Below are positions 42,136-50,488 of a stretch of DNA of 64,000 nt, one piece after another. The stretch is taken from NCBI RefSeq assembly GCF_001424385.1, contig NZ_LMPO01000008.1:838835-902834 (forward strand), read 5' to 3'. The DNA is from Curtobacterium sp. Leaf183 (GTDB lineage: Bacteria > Actinomycetota > Actinomycetes > Actinomycetales > Microbacteriaceae). Below the pieces are notes generated by a model. That model was not told the origin of the DNA and did no database searches. It saw nothing but the letters and a program-made list of their open reading frames with translations. Positions within the stretch are counted from its first letter, which is position 1, and the number at the start of each line of letters is the position of its first letter. The translations under genes and the position numbers were made by a program.

Positions 42136-42465
42136 CTACGTCTGCTGGGCACGCAGGCGACGCGCCGCCTGGCACAGGTGGGGCACGTCCACCCGCGCGG
42201 TCCCGAGCACGATCGCCGGCGTCGTGTCGAAGTAGCGCCGCGTGAGCCGCTCCCCCAGCAGCGAGACCCGCGACCAGGGGATGTCCGGTTCGGCCGACGT
42301 CACGGCGACGGGGAGCATGCGCACGGCCTCGCCGATCTCCACCAGGCGCATCCGGACCGCGTCGTAGACCAGGTCCTCGGGGAGGTCGGGCTCGGCGACG
42401 TACCGACCGATGACGCCGCACGCGCGGATGACGTCGTCGAGCCGCTCGCGGACCTGCCGGTTCAC
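42136..42465 (-). CDS. HepT-like (DUF86) putative toxin with degenerate active site
   Basis: A 109-residue helical protein aligning with HepT-like ribonucleases: AVRMRLVEIGEAVRMLP matches the conserved IGEA region and DIPWSRVSLLGERLTRRYFD matches the segment before and through the active site. HepT RNases use R-X4-6-H-X-Y. By my alignment the Arg is Gly71 and the His is Arg76 here, while Tyr78, the residue AMPylated by MntA antitoxins, is kept. It may be inactive as RNase or act differently. The ATG overlaps the stop of the MntA-like gene, so the pair is co-expressed, antitoxin first. Confidence 0.75.
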   Translation of the reverse strand: MNRQVRERLDDVIRACGVIGRYVAEPDLPEDLVYDAVRMRLVEIGEAVRMLPVAVTSAEPDIPWSRVSLLGERLTRRYFDTTPAIVLGTARVDVPHLCQAARRLRAQQT

Positions 42466-42977
42466 AGCGGGACCGCCGACCGGACGACCTCGTCGCCCAT
42501 GCCGTCGGCCAGCACGACGTCGACGCGGACACCGAGCACGAGCTCTGCCGCGTCCTGGATCCGCATCAGCGCGAAGATCCCGCGGCCGGGCAGCAGGTCG
42601 ACCATCAGGTCGACGTCACTGTCCGGTCCGTCCTCGCCGCGCGCGACACTGCCGAACAAGCGCGGGTTGGCGCCGCCGAGCTCGTCGACCAGCTGGACAA
42701 GTTCGTCGCGGTGCTGGCGCACCCGCTCGCGGAGCGACGGGCCGTCGGCGACGGGTTCGAGATCGATCACGGTCAGGAACCCGGCCGCCAGCAGGAGCCG
42801 CTGCAACGCCGCCAGGGACGGTTCGCGGCGTCCGTTCTCGTAGGTGCTGATGACGCTCTGGGTCACGCCGGCGCGGTGTGCGAGCTGGACCTGCGTCAGC
42901 TCCGCGCGGAGGCGTGCGTCACGGATGAGCTCGGCCGCGGACGGTCGCGGGGCGGGCCGTGGCAGGACTGCGGGCAT
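42462..42977 (-). CDS. XRE-type HTH fused to MntA-like nucleotidyltransferase (putative antitoxin)
   Basis: A 171-residue two-domain protein. Residues ~12-67 form an XRE/HTH_3 domain (LTQVQLAHRAGVTQSVISTY, then ENGRREPSLAALQRLL). Residues ~95-170 form a minimal nucleotidyltransferase with GSVARGEDGPDSDVDLMVD, where Asp121 and Asp123 bind metal and Asp153 in VRVDVVLAD is the third acid. MntA antitoxins AMPylate HepT; the added HTH could autoregulate the operon. I chose the ATG of MPAVLPRPAP; an in-frame ATG at 43004 is possible. CAACAT direct repeats lie upstream, at 42992-43005. Confidence 0.82.
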   Translation of the reverse strand: MPAVLPRPAPRPSAAELIRDARLRAELTQVQLAHRAGVTQSVISTYENGRREPSLAALQRLLLAAGFLTVIDLEPVADGPSLRERVRQHRDELVQLVDELGGANPRLFGSVARGEDGPDSDVDLMVDLLPGRGIFALMRIQDAAELVLGVRVDVVLADGMGDEVVRSAVPL

Positions 42978-43051
42978 GTCGCCACGATACACAACATGCA
43001 ACATTCCGCGCCGGGGCGCACCGATCGTTCTGCCGACCGCTGTCCGTTGCG

Positions 43052-43639
43052 TCAGTCGCGGCGGGACACGTCCGCGCGGTGGAAGTTCTGGGCCGACCGC
43101 GACGGGGTCGGTCCGCGCTGCCCCTGGTACCGCGACTGGTACTCGGCCGAACCGTAGGGCTTGTCGGCCGGGCTGGAGAGCTGGAAGAAGCACAGCTGCC
43201 CGATCTTCATCCCCGGCCAGAGCTTGATCGGCAGGGTCGCGACGTTGCTCAGCTCGAGGGTCACGTGGCCGGAGAAGCCCGGGTCGATGAAGCCCGCCGT
43301 CGAGTGCGTCAGGAGACCCAGTCGGCCGAGGGAGCTCTTGCCCTCGAGCCGTGCGGCGATGTCGTCGGGCAGCGTCACGACCTCGAACGTCGAGCCGAGC
43401 ACGAACTCGCCGGGATGCAGCACGAACGCCTCGTCCGGGTCGGTCTCGACCAGTCGGGTCAGGTCGGGCTGGTCGAGCGCGGGGTCGATGTGCGGGTACT
43501 TGTGGTTGTCGAACAGCCGGAAGTACTTGTCGAGCCGGACGTCGATGCTCGACGGCTGGATGAGCGAGGCATCGTGGGGATCGAGGCCGATCCGGCCTGC
43601 GGCGAGCTGGGCGGTGATGTCGCGGTCGGAGAGGAGCAC
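43052..43639 (-). CDS. dcd: dCTP deaminase
   Basis: A 195-residue trimeric enzyme making dUTP from dCTP. The N-terminus [20 protein letters not shown] and [11 protein letters not shown] are signatures, [20 protein letters not shown] contains the catalytic Ser-Leu-Gly-Arg region with Glu just before it, and [13 protein letters not shown] lies in the C-terminal lid. Many actinobacterial homologs of this length are bifunctional (deaminase plus dUTPase); sequence alone does not settle this. GTG start, chosen because it opens the conserved N-terminus. Confidence 0.93.
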   Translation of the reverse strand: MLLSDRDITAQLAAGRIGLDPHDASLIQPSSIDVRLDKYFRLFDNHKYPHIDPALDQPDLTRLVETDPDEAFVLHPGEFVLGSTFEVVTLPDDIAARLEGKSSLGRLGLLTHSTAGFIDPGFSGHVTLELSNVATLPIKLWPGMKIGQLCFFQLSSPADKPYGSAEYQSRYQGQRGPTPSRSAQNFHRADVSRRD

Positions 43640-43725
43640 GGAAGGGATCCTAGCGGCGGCGACCGGTCCACCGATATGCTGCTCGGCTGCCCGCGCACCG
43701 TGCACGGCCGGCGGGAGGAACGACC

Positions 43726-44811
43726 GTGTACCGCGTCATCGAGCTCGACGTACCGACCACCATGACCGACGACCCGGGCCGGGTCCGGGCGTTCCGGGAG
43801 TGGGTGGCGGTCCAGAACGCAGCCGAGGTCGACGTCACGGGCTTGCCGGAGCTGCTGTGGACGCCCGAGGAGCAGCTGCCGTACCTGCTCGACCCCGAGG
43901 CACCGAGTCGGCTCTTCGCGGTCCGAGCCCCGGACGGGACGACCGTGGCCGCAGGTTCGTACGACACCAAAAGCGCACCGGGCACCCCGAACTGCTGGAT
44001 CGCGATCGCGGTCACTCCCGACCACCAGCGCCACGGCGTCGGGACCCTCCTGGCTGACCACCTCGAGGCCATCGCACGGGACCAAGGACGCACGCAGTGG
44101 AAGACGTACGCGATGACCCGGCAGGTCGGACCCGCAGCCGGTGCCGGGTACCTGCAGGCACCGACCGGACACGGCGCGGTCCCCGAGGGCGAGGCAGCCG
44201 TGCGGTTCCTGTCCGGGCGGGGGTGGCGGTTCGGCCAGGTGAACCGGATCAGCCGCCTGCTCTTGCCGGCCGATCAGTCCCTGGTGCGGACGTTGCTCGA
44301 CCGTGCGTCGCTCGCTGCCGGAGCCGAGTACCGCGTGCACGCGTGGATCGGTCCGACGCCGCCCGCGTGGCAGCAGGACATCGCTCTCCTGCGCACGCGG
44401 ATGAGCACGGATGCACCCGAGGGGGACATGGAGGAGCCCGAGGACGTGTGGACGACCGACCGGCTGGTCGAGCACGAGTCGCACCTCGCCCGGTCACCGC
44501 GCATCACGCTGACGGTGGCCGTCGAACACGTCCCGAGCACCATCCTGGCCGGTTTCACGCAGCTGGCTGTCCCGCACGACATCGCACAGCCGGTCTTCCA
44601 GGGGGACACCTTGGTCCTCCGCGAGCACCGCGGACACCGGCTCGGCTGGCTCTTGAAGGTCATCGGCATCGAGACGGTCGAGCGCGACCATGCCGGGCAC
44701 CCGTCGATCATCACGTTCAACGCCGAGGAGAACCGCCCGATGCTCGACGTCAACGAGGCGGTCGGGTTCGTCGGCGTCGGGAGCGAGGGGGTCTGGGAGC
44801 GTCGGATCTGA
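43726..44811 (+). CDS. Tandem GNAT acetyltransferase
   Basis: A 361-residue protein with two GNAT folds. The N-terminal one has [20 protein letters not shown], with the acetyl-CoA loop Q-R-H-G-V-G. The C-terminal one has [20 protein letters not shown] followed by [19 protein letters not shown], the N-x-x-M-x-x-x-N-x-x-x-G-F pattern of mycothiol synthase-like and aminoglycoside-acetyltransferase-like double GNATs. Substrate is unknown. GTG start with GGGAGGA upstream; dcd lies divergently 86 bases away. Confidence 0.85.
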   Translation: MYRVIELDVPTTMTDDPGRVRAFREWVAVQNAAEVDVTGLPELLWTPEEQLPYLLDPEAPSRLFAVRAPDGTTVAAGSYDTKSAPGTPNCWIAIAVTPDHQRHGVGTLLADHLEAIARDQGRTQWKTYAMTRQVGPAAGAGYLQAPTGHGAVPEGEAAVRFLSGRGWRFGQVNRISRLLLPADQSLVRTLLDRASLAAGAEYRVHAWIGPTPPAWQQDIALLRTRMSTDAPEGDMEEPEDVWTTDRLVEHESHLARSPRITLTVAVEHVPSTILAGFTQLAVPHDIAQPVFQGDTLVLREHRGHRLGWLLKVIGIETVERDHAGHPSIITFNAEENRPMLDVNEAVGFVGVGSEGVWERRI

Positions 44812-44895
44812 CAGGTCGCAGGTGGCGGCCAGGCCCGAGCGCCTACGATGGAGGGTCCGCGGAACCGCGGACGGAAGCGTCCCTGGAACAGGTTG

Positions 44896-46941
44896 ATGAC
44901 CGTCACCACGTCCGAAGCCCCCGCCCCGGGCGCGGGTCCGGAATCCGCGCCCCGCGCCGCTCGCACGTCCACCGTCGCGACCGTGCTCGCGATCGCCCTG
45001 CCGCTGGCGGTCGCGTGCTCGATCGTCGGCATGACGGTGACCGGTGCCTTCACCGCCGACCAGCAGCTGGTGTCGGCGGGCGACCTCGTGCAGTACGGCC
45101 TGCCGATCGCGCGCGCCGTGCACGACACCATGGCCGCACTGACCATCGGTCTGCTCATCGTCGCCGCGTTCGCGCTCCCCGCGCAGAAGGCCGACCACGG
45201 CGCCATGTCGAGCGTGCAGCACCGCGCCGTGCGCTGGGCCGCGACGACCGGTGCGGTCTGGTTCCTGGCCGCGGTGGTCGGCATCGTCTTCACGGGCGCC
45301 AACACGCTCGGGTCCTCGGTCACCTCACCGCTCTTCGCCCGCAACTTCATGGTGTTCGCGTTCCAGGTCGAGATCGGGCAGTCGCTCGTGGTGTCCGCGG
45401 TGGCGATCCTCATCGCGACCGTCCTCGCCGCATTCGCCACCCGGGCCACGACGCTCGCCGTCGCCACCGTGGCCGGTCTGTTCGCCCTGCTGCCCCTGGC
45501 CCTGTCCGGGCACGCCGCCGGGTCGCTCGAGCACGCCAACGCGGTGAACTCGCTCGCGATCCACCTGATCGGGGTGTGCGTCTGGGCCGGCGGCCTGGTC
45601 GCCGTGCTGCTCCTGCGCACCCGGACGAAGGGCGCCACCGGTCGCGTCGTCGCCCGGTACTCCACCCTGGCCGGCTGGTCGTTCGCCGCCGTCGCGTTCT
45701 CGGGGATCGTCAACGCATCGCTCCGGCTGACCGGCCCGCTCGACCTGGTCACGACGACCTACGGTGCGCTCATCACCGTCAAGGCCGTGATCCTCGTGCT
45801 GCTCGGTCTGGCCGGGGTCGTCCAGCGCCGCAAGCTCGTGCCGGCACTGCTGCGTTCGCCGCTCGACCGCCGCTCGTTCACGCGCTTCGCCCTGGCCGAG
45901 GTCGTCTTCATGGCGATCGCGATCGGCGTCTCGGTGGCCGTGTCACGCAGCCAGCCGCCGATCCCGCAGACGCCCGAGACCGGCGAGGACACCCGCTCGG
46001 GCCTGATCGGCTACCCGTACCCGCCGGCCCAGACCCTGCACACCTTCCTGACGCAGTGGCACATCGACTGGGTGTGGCTCGCGCTCGCCGTCGTCGGCGC
46101 CGGGTGGTACCTGTTCGCGGTCCGCAAACTCCGTCAGCGCGGCGACTCGTGGCCGGTCGGGCGGACGATCTCGTGGTTGATCGGCTGCGGGGTCTTCATC
46201 TGGACGACCTCGGCCGGACCATCGGTCTACGGCATGATCCACTTCTCGTCGCACATGATCCAGCACATGCTGCTGATGATGTTCGTGCCGCTGCCGCTGG
46301 TCCTCGGCGGCCCGGTGCTGCTGGCGCTGCGGACGCTGCCGGTCCGCAACGACGGGTCACGCGGTGCCCGCGAATGGCTGATGCTCTTCGTGCACTCCCG
46401 CTACATGCAGTTCATGGCGAAGCCGGCGGTCGCCGGGGTCATCTTCGCCGGGTCGCTCGTGGTGTTCTACTTCACGCCGGCGTTCCAGTTCGCGATGCAG
46501 TCGCACGAGTGGCACGTCGCGATGGTCGTCCACTTCGTGCTGAGCGGCTACCTGTTCTTCTGGGTCTTCGTCGGCATCGACCCCGGGCCCAAGCGCCCCG
46601 CGTACCCGATCCTCATCATCGCGCTGCTGGCGACCCTGGCGTTCCACGCGTTCTTCGGCGTCGCGGTGATGACGTCGCAGTCCGTGTACGCGGCCGACTG
46701 GTTCCACGCGCTCGGACAGACGAACGACGTGGGGCTGCTCGCCGACCAGCACACCGGCGGCGGTATCGCCTGGGGTGCCTCCGAGCTGCCGATGGTCTTC
46801 GTCGCCTTGCTCGTGGTACGGAACTGGGTGAAGTCCGACGGCCGCGACGCCAAGCGCCTGGACCGCCAGGCCGAGCGCGACGGCGACGCCGAGCTCAAGG
46901 CCTACAACGAGCGGCTGGCGGCGATGCGTCAGCGCGACTGA
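44896..46941 (+). CDS. CopD-CtaG fusion membrane protein (copper handling / cytochrome oxidase assembly)
   Basis: A 681-residue polytopic protein with about 15 helices. The first half is a CopD-type domain (VHDTMAALTIGLLIVAAFAL, SLAIHLIGVCVWAGGLVAVL). The second half is a caa3-type CtaG domain (GMIHFSSHMIQHMLLMMFVP, LSGYLFFWVFVGIDPGPKRP, DQHTGGGIAWGASELPMVF) rich in His and Met that suit copper. Such fusions are standard in Actinobacteria and are tied to copper delivery to cytochrome c oxidase. The ATG at MTVTTSEA is preferred to an upstream in-frame ATG because AGG precedes it and the upstream residues are Arg/Pro-rich. Confidence 0.9.
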   Translation: MTVTTSEAPAPGAGPESAPRAARTSTVATVLAIALPLAVACSIVGMTVTGAFTADQQLVSAGDLVQYGLPIARAVHDTMAALTIGLLIVAAFALPAQKADHGAMSSVQHRAVRWAATTGAVWFLAAVVGIVFTGANTLGSSVTSPLFARNFMVFAFQVEIGQSLVVSAVAILIATVLAAFATRATTLAVATVAGLFALLPLALSGHAAGSLEHANAVNSLAIHLIGVCVWAGGLVAVLLLRTRTKGATGRVVARYSTLAGWSFAAVAFSGIVNASLRLTGPLDLVTTTYGALITVKAVILVLLGLAGVVQRRKLVPALLRSPLDRRSFTRFALAEVVFMAIAIGVSVAVSRSQPPIPQTPETGEDTRSGLIGYPYPPAQTLHTFLTQWHIDWVWLALAVVGAGWYLFAVRKLRQRGDSWPVGRTISWLIGCGVFIWTTSAGPSVYGMIHFSSHMIQHMLLMMFVPLPLVLGGPVLLALRTLPVRNDGSRGAREWLMLFVHSRYMQFMAKPAVAGVIFAGSLVVFYFTPAFQFAMQSHEWHVAMVVHFVLSGYLFFWVFVGIDPGPKRPAYPILIIALLATLAFHAFFGVAVMTSQSVYAADWFHALGQTNDVGLLADQHTGGGIAWGASELPMVFVALLVVRNWVKSDGRDAKRLDRQAERDGDAELKAYNERLAAMRQRD

Positions 46942-46948
46942 CGGTCCA

Positions 46949-47090
46949 GCACCGTGCGGGGTTGATCGCGTGGTGAGCGGTCCGCACCGTGCTCGGTTCG
47001 CCGTCCGTGCGCCGTCAGTGGCTCGGTGCGGGGATGTTTCCCCGCACCAGGCCGCCAACGCGGCACGAGAAGGCGGCACCGTGCTCGGAC
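46949..47090. repeat. Composite intergenic repeat element, copy B
   Basis: GCACCGTGC units start at 46949, 46984 and 47076, with a hairpin at 47026-47047 (arms GTGCGGGGA and TCCCCGCAC). Order and spacing mirror copy A near 11.3 kb (33 against 35 bases between the first units, 42 bases from the second unit to the hairpin in both). It fills the gap between convergent genes. Confidence 0.7.
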
Positions 47091-47124
47091 CGCCTGCCGC
47101 AGACCGCACCCGCCCGGTCGCGGC

Positions 47125-47460
47125 TCAGTCGCCGTGGACGATGCAGACGGCGTCGAGGTCCATCGCGGCCTCGAGCGCGGCGGTGATCCCGGACTCACCG
47201 TCAGCCCCGGCCGGGGTCACCGTGTCCACCCACCAGAGCGGGACGGTGAGCGCCGGGGCATCCGGCAGGATCCGAACGACCTCGTCGAGCGAGTCCACCC
47301 GACGGACTCCGAGCACGGTGATGACCGGGTGCGTGGCGTCGCGGCACACCTGCAGCATCGGACCGTCGTCGAGCGCCCGGACGCCCCACGAGTCGTCGTG
47401 GAGCAGCAGGGCCTCGGCCACCTCGCGCGCCTCGACCGCGCCGCGACACAGCAGGGTCAC
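47125..47460 (-). CDS. DUF6177 N-terminal-like small protein
   Basis: A 111-residue soluble protein. Segments such as EALLLHDDSWGVRALDDGPM and LTVPLWWVDTVTP recall the N-terminal part of actinobacterial DUF6177 proteins. It directly follows the larger DUF6177-like gene, whose stop is one base away. The GTG at 47460 is used; an in-frame GTG at 47472 that overlaps the upstream gene is equally possible. Function is unknown; related genes often neighbour type VII secretion loci, but none is visible here. Confidence 0.55.
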   Translation of the reverse strand: MTLLCRGAVEAREVAEALLLHDDSWGVRALDDGPMLQVCRDATHPVITVLGVRRVDSLDEVVRILPDAPALTVPLWWVDTVTPAGADGESGITAALEAAMDLDAVCIVHGD

Positions 47461-47461
47461 G

Positions 47462-48538
47462 TCACGGGGCACTGTGGCCGCCCGGCAGGCTCGCTCCGAC
47501 GTGTCCGTCGAGGGTGCCCTCGTCGTGCGCCGGGTCGAGCGGGGCGCCACCGACGAGCTGCAGGAAGCGGTCCTCGTCGATGCGGTCCAGGAAGGACTCG
47601 AGCGCGGTCCAGCCGTCCTCCAGCCGGACGATGAGCCCGTGGTCGCCGTCGCCGCGATCGCCGAAGGTCGACGTCGAGGTGTGCGGCGGCGGCCAGACCT
47701 CGCCGCGGTCCAGGAAGGAGACGGCCTCGGGACCGACGATCACCGCGAGCGGCGAGGGCTCGCCGTGCGCGACGGCGCGCACCAGGTGGTCGGCGTCCCC
47801 GCGGCGCTGCATCACGACACCGAACACCGGGACGACGTCCTCGGCCACACGGTGCACCGCGGCGAGCATGCGCTCGGCCAGCTGCGGATCCGTTCCTTCG
47901 TCCGGGATGGTCAGGACGGCGGACATCGTCTCGATCACGACGGTGTCGGTCAGGTGTGCGGTCATCGTCGCCGAGAAGCCCTCGCCGACGGCGTAGGACG
48001 TGCTGATGCCCGGCGCCTCGTGCTTGGCGTACTGGGTCACGACCCACCGGTCCCAGGGCACGGCGAGCGGCTCGACGGTCCCCCAGCGGTCCGGGCAGGC
48101 GCCCACCGTGTGGCAGAGCGCCTCGATCGCGGAACCGATGTCGATCGCGCGTTCGGCGTGGTGCCGCAGTGTCAGGTCGATGCTGATCTGGCGGACCGAG
48201 CCGGTGGCCGCGGGGTGCTCCGCTGACGGCGGTCCCAGCAGCTCGGGCCCGTGCTCGACGAAGTCCTCGATGCGTTCCGCCCGGACCCCGGTGCGTCCGT
48301 CGCGCAGGGTGCCGTCCGGGTCGGTGACCGCCCAGGCGGCGCCGTGTGCACCGAGTGCGTGTCGGAGCGCCGGCGTCAGCGCGGCGCCCGGTTCGGTACG
48401 GAGCACGACCGTCCGGCCGGCGTCGGACGCACGTCGCAGCAGCGAGGCCAGCGCCTCGGTCAGCCACACCACCTGCGAGCCGGAGTCGACCACGATGGCG
48501 GGGCCGACCACGTCGTCGATGAGGGGATGTCTGACCAT
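47462..48538 (-). CDS. DUF6177-like protein
   Basis: A 358-residue soluble protein. The N-terminus (GPAIVVDSGSQVVWLTEALA, then LRTEPGAALTPALRHALGAH and GAAWAVTDPDGTLRDGRTG) resembles the main conserved block of DUF6177 proteins. The C-terminal half (MQRRGDADHLVRAVAHGEPS, GDGDHGLIVRLEDGWTALES) is also family-like. No catalytic motif is evident. ATG start with GAGGAGG upstream. In this operon the main domain precedes the small N-terminal-like protein, the reverse of the usual fused order. Confidence 0.6.
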   Translation of the reverse strand: MVRHPLIDDVVGPAIVVDSGSQVVWLTEALASLLRRASDAGRTVVLRTEPGAALTPALRHALGAHGAAWAVTDPDGTLRDGRTGVRAERIEDFVEHGPELLGPPSAEHPAATGSVRQISIDLTLRHHAERAIDIGSAIEALCHTVGACPDRWGTVEPLAVPWDRWVVTQYAKHEAPGISTSYAVGEGFSATMTAHLTDTVVIETMSAVLTIPDEGTDPQLAERMLAAVHRVAEDVVPVFGVVMQRRGDADHLVRAVAHGEPSPLAVIVGPEAVSFLDRGEVWPPPHTSTSTFGDRGDGDHGLIVRLEDGWTALESFLDRIDEDRFLQLVGGAPLDPAHDEGTLDGHVGASLPGGHSAP

Positions 48539-48735
48539 CCGTGTCCTCCTCGGTCGGGGTCGCTGGAACCCCCTGGACGCTACACACGCGCCCGACACCT
48601 GTCCGTCAGGCGGGGCGGCTCACAGAAGAGACACGGGAGGCTCGGGGCGGACCCGGTGGATCGGCGCACGGCGGGCGGTCGGCTGGCTTCCAGCGGAGAA
48701 TCCGCTATGGTGGTCGAGTCCCGCTGAGCGGGCGC

Positions 48736-48806
48736 GCGAGTGTAGTTCAATGGTAGAACTCCAGCTTCCCAAGCTGGTAGCGCGGGTTCGATTCCCGTCA
48801 CTCGCT
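48736..48806 (+). tRNA. tRNA-Gly (anticodon CCC)
   Basis: A 71-nt cloverleaf: acceptor GCGAGTG pairs with CACTCGC, D-arm GTTCAATGGTAGAAC, anticodon stem CCAGC/GCTGG with loop TTCCCAA (anticodon CCC, reads GGG), and T-arm CGGGTTCGATTCCCG. CCA is not encoded. Lower-GC sequence without a recognised gene follows directly. Confidence 0.95.
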
Positions 48807-49382
48807 CCGATTCCAGACATGTCCATCGCTGTCGTTCTCAACCCAGATGAGTCTTCGCTCGAAGGAGTTGAGACTCCAGCCTCTCGAACGCGCAACAAGT
48901 CGCGCTTGCCGTCGCTGTGCAGGACGGCACCGCCCATCCCCTGGTCCGCTGGGCTCCCTGGGGCCGCCGCTTGTCGTCGGCGCGCAGATGACATGTCGCC
49001 TTCGCGCACAACTCGTCACCGAAGCGCGTTCCTCGGTGCTGCCTCAGTCGGCGAACGTTTCCCGGCGAGTCAGGAGCAGTGCGCCGTGCACGCTTGCTCG
49101 TTGTCGGGGTGGACTCCGCCTTCGGCAGGGACGCACGCGAGGCGTCCCGGAGGCGGCTCCGCCGGCTCCGGCTTCTTGCGCCGAATCGATTCGAAGTAAT
49201 TGTTCCAGCGCGAAACGGAATCGTCGCGACAGATCTGCAAGATAGAGCGGGGCTGAAACTGTCCATAGATCGACCCGGAATGGGTGCGGTTTCGCCTTCG
49301 GTTCGCGAATGCGTCTTGTCAGGCAAGAAGCTGCGTGCTTTGCTCCCGCTCACGCGGCAAGGGGTCGCTTGAGGGGAACACC
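48807..49382. other. tRNA-downstream stretch of lower GC without a convincing gene
   Basis: About 575 bases lie between the tRNA and the secreted-protein gene. Open frames on both strands exist, but their products are Arg/Ser-rich with no ribosome binding site or recognisable domain, and one includes the antisense reading of the tRNA. Base composition falls toward the right end. A 12-bp palindrome, CGAATCGATTCG, is at 49182-49193. This could be a decayed integration site or hold the promoter of the following gene; no direct repeat of the tRNA 3' end was found. Confidence 0.5.
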
Positions 49383-50069
49383 ATGCGAATCACGAAGAAG
49401 CGCTCCGTACTCTGGACATTGCCACTGGGGGCCGTCCTTCTCTCCATCACTCTCGCGGCACCTGCGCACGCGGTCACCACGCCGGACGCCGACGTACCGC
49501 TCTCCAGCACGCTCACGATCACTCAAGCCGACGGGACTTCGAAGACGACGACCTCGACCGGCACGCTGCAGTCGGTACAGGACGTCACGCCAGCCGACGA
49601 CGTGAACTCGGATCAACCGGCAGCCGCGTCCGTTCAGTCGAGCAGGGCGGTCTCAGCCGCTGCGGCCCCCGCGGTGGCCGGCCCGCAGGGAGCGAAGCTG
49701 CTCTGCAACAAGTTCTACAAGTTCTCGGACGCGAACCTGAGCTACACGGTGCAGCACCAGTGCGGAGGCAGCACCGTTCCGTGGGGGATCAAGCTCTCGC
49801 CCGCCGACTGCGCCACCGTCGTCGGTGACGTGGTGGAAGCCCCGCAGCACTGGACCAAGAACGGCGCGACGCAGAAGGCGCAGTCCGGCCACACAGAGGA
49901 GTGCGTGTACCAGTTCCACGGCAACTACAGCGGCTCGCCCGATGGAACGCACATCGCCTACTCGGGCCTGTACACCTGGCGCGTGAAGGGCAACGGCACT
50001 GCGACCCTTCAGGTGTACGGTTCGTTCACCGCGAAGGGTAACCGCTGCGGGTCCGCCACCTCCTGCTGA
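49383..50069 (+). CDS. Secreted six-cysteine protein of unknown function
   Basis: A 228-residue protein with a clear Sec signal peptide, MRITKKRSVLWTLPLGAVLL continuing to AAPAHA, with cleavage expected after residue 30. Residues 31-100 are a Ser/Thr/Ala/Asp-rich linker. Residues 105-228 hold all six cysteines (LLCNKF, QHQCGG, ADCATV, EECVYQ, NRCGS and a terminal C), enough for three disulfides, plus a strand-rich pattern (YTWRVKGNGTATLQVYGSFT). Codon use is less GC-biased than in neighbours. ATG with GAGGGG upstream. No family recognised; a globular secreted effector or binding protein is possible. It forms a pair with the CSD-like gene nine bases downstream. Confidence 0.8.
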   Translation: MRITKKRSVLWTLPLGAVLLSITLAAPAHAVTTPDADVPLSSTLTITQADGTSKTTTSTGTLQSVQDVTPADDVNSDQPAAASVQSSRAVSAAAAPAVAGPQGAKLLCNKFYKFSDANLSYTVQHQCGGSTVPWGIKLSPADCATVVGDVVEAPQHWTKNGATQKAQSGHTEECVYQFHGNYSGSPDGTHIAYSGLYTWRVKGNGTATLQVYGSFTAKGNRCGSATSC

Positions 50070-50078
50070 GGAGCATCG

Positions 50079-50381
50079 ATGTCAGAACCCGGAGTAGTTT
50101 GCAGCTGGAACGCCGATGAAGGATGGGGCGTCATCGATGTCGCGAATGTCGACGGTGGCGTCTGGGCGCACTTCAGCACAATTGAGGGCCGGTCATTCGG
50201 AGTTCTCAATGTCGGCGAATCAGTTTTCGTTGAATGGGATGACGTGAAGCACGGTTCCTGTTCGGCGCAGGCAACTCGAGTGCTTGTGGACGGGAACGAA
50301 GGTCCCGTGGACGTTCAAGCCGGATCCGGTGTTCTCAACTCGATCCTGACGATCAAGTGGGATGCAGATCAGAAGGACTGA
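50079..50381 (+). CDS. Cold-shock-domain-like small protein
   Basis: A 100-residue cytoplasmic protein. GVVCSWNADEGWGVIDVANV, then VWAHFSTIEGRSFGVLNVGE and VEWDD reproduce the strand order of a cold-shock domain (K-W-F-x-x-x-x-G-W-G-x-I, V-F-V-H-x-S), but the RNP1 aromatic motif is divergent (WNADEGWGVI), so nucleic-acid binding is uncertain. The C-terminal 30 residues are extra. Codon use is AT-richer than in the flanking genes, as for the upstream secreted protein. It starts nine bases after that gene, so they are probably co-transcribed. Confidence 0.7.
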   Translation: MSEPGVVCSWNADEGWGVIDVANVDGGVWAHFSTIEGRSFGVLNVGESVFVEWDDVKHGSCSAQATRVLVDGNEGPVDVQAGSGVLNSILTIKWDADQKD

Positions 50382-50403
50382 CCTCACCCCTGCACCTTGA
50401 TGA

Positions 50404-50452
50404 GAGGCACCACGGGTCTACCGGCCGACAGGGCCGAGGCCCGTGGTGCCTC
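50404..50452. terminator. Hairpin terminator after the CSD-like gene
   Basis: GAGGCACCACGGG and CCCGTGGTGCCTC form a perfect 13-bp stem with a 23-base loop. It lies between the convergent CSD-like gene and SDR. The arm resembles the GGAGGCAC part of the palindromic family. Confidence 0.75.
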
Positions 50453-50488
50453 CGTCGATCGGCGCGCTCACCGTCCAGCGGCCGGTGG

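Noticed and set aside
48620-49009. Minus-strand open frame of 129 codons overlapping the tRNA
   Set aside because: It reads the tRNA-Gly antisense (ASDGNRTRATSLGSWSST), a well-known artefact near tRNA genes, and has no ribosome binding site.
48807-49382. Integrase or transposase remnant next to tRNA-Gly
   Set aside because: No recombinase motif could be read in any frame and no repeat of the tRNA end was found, so only the composition shift is reported.
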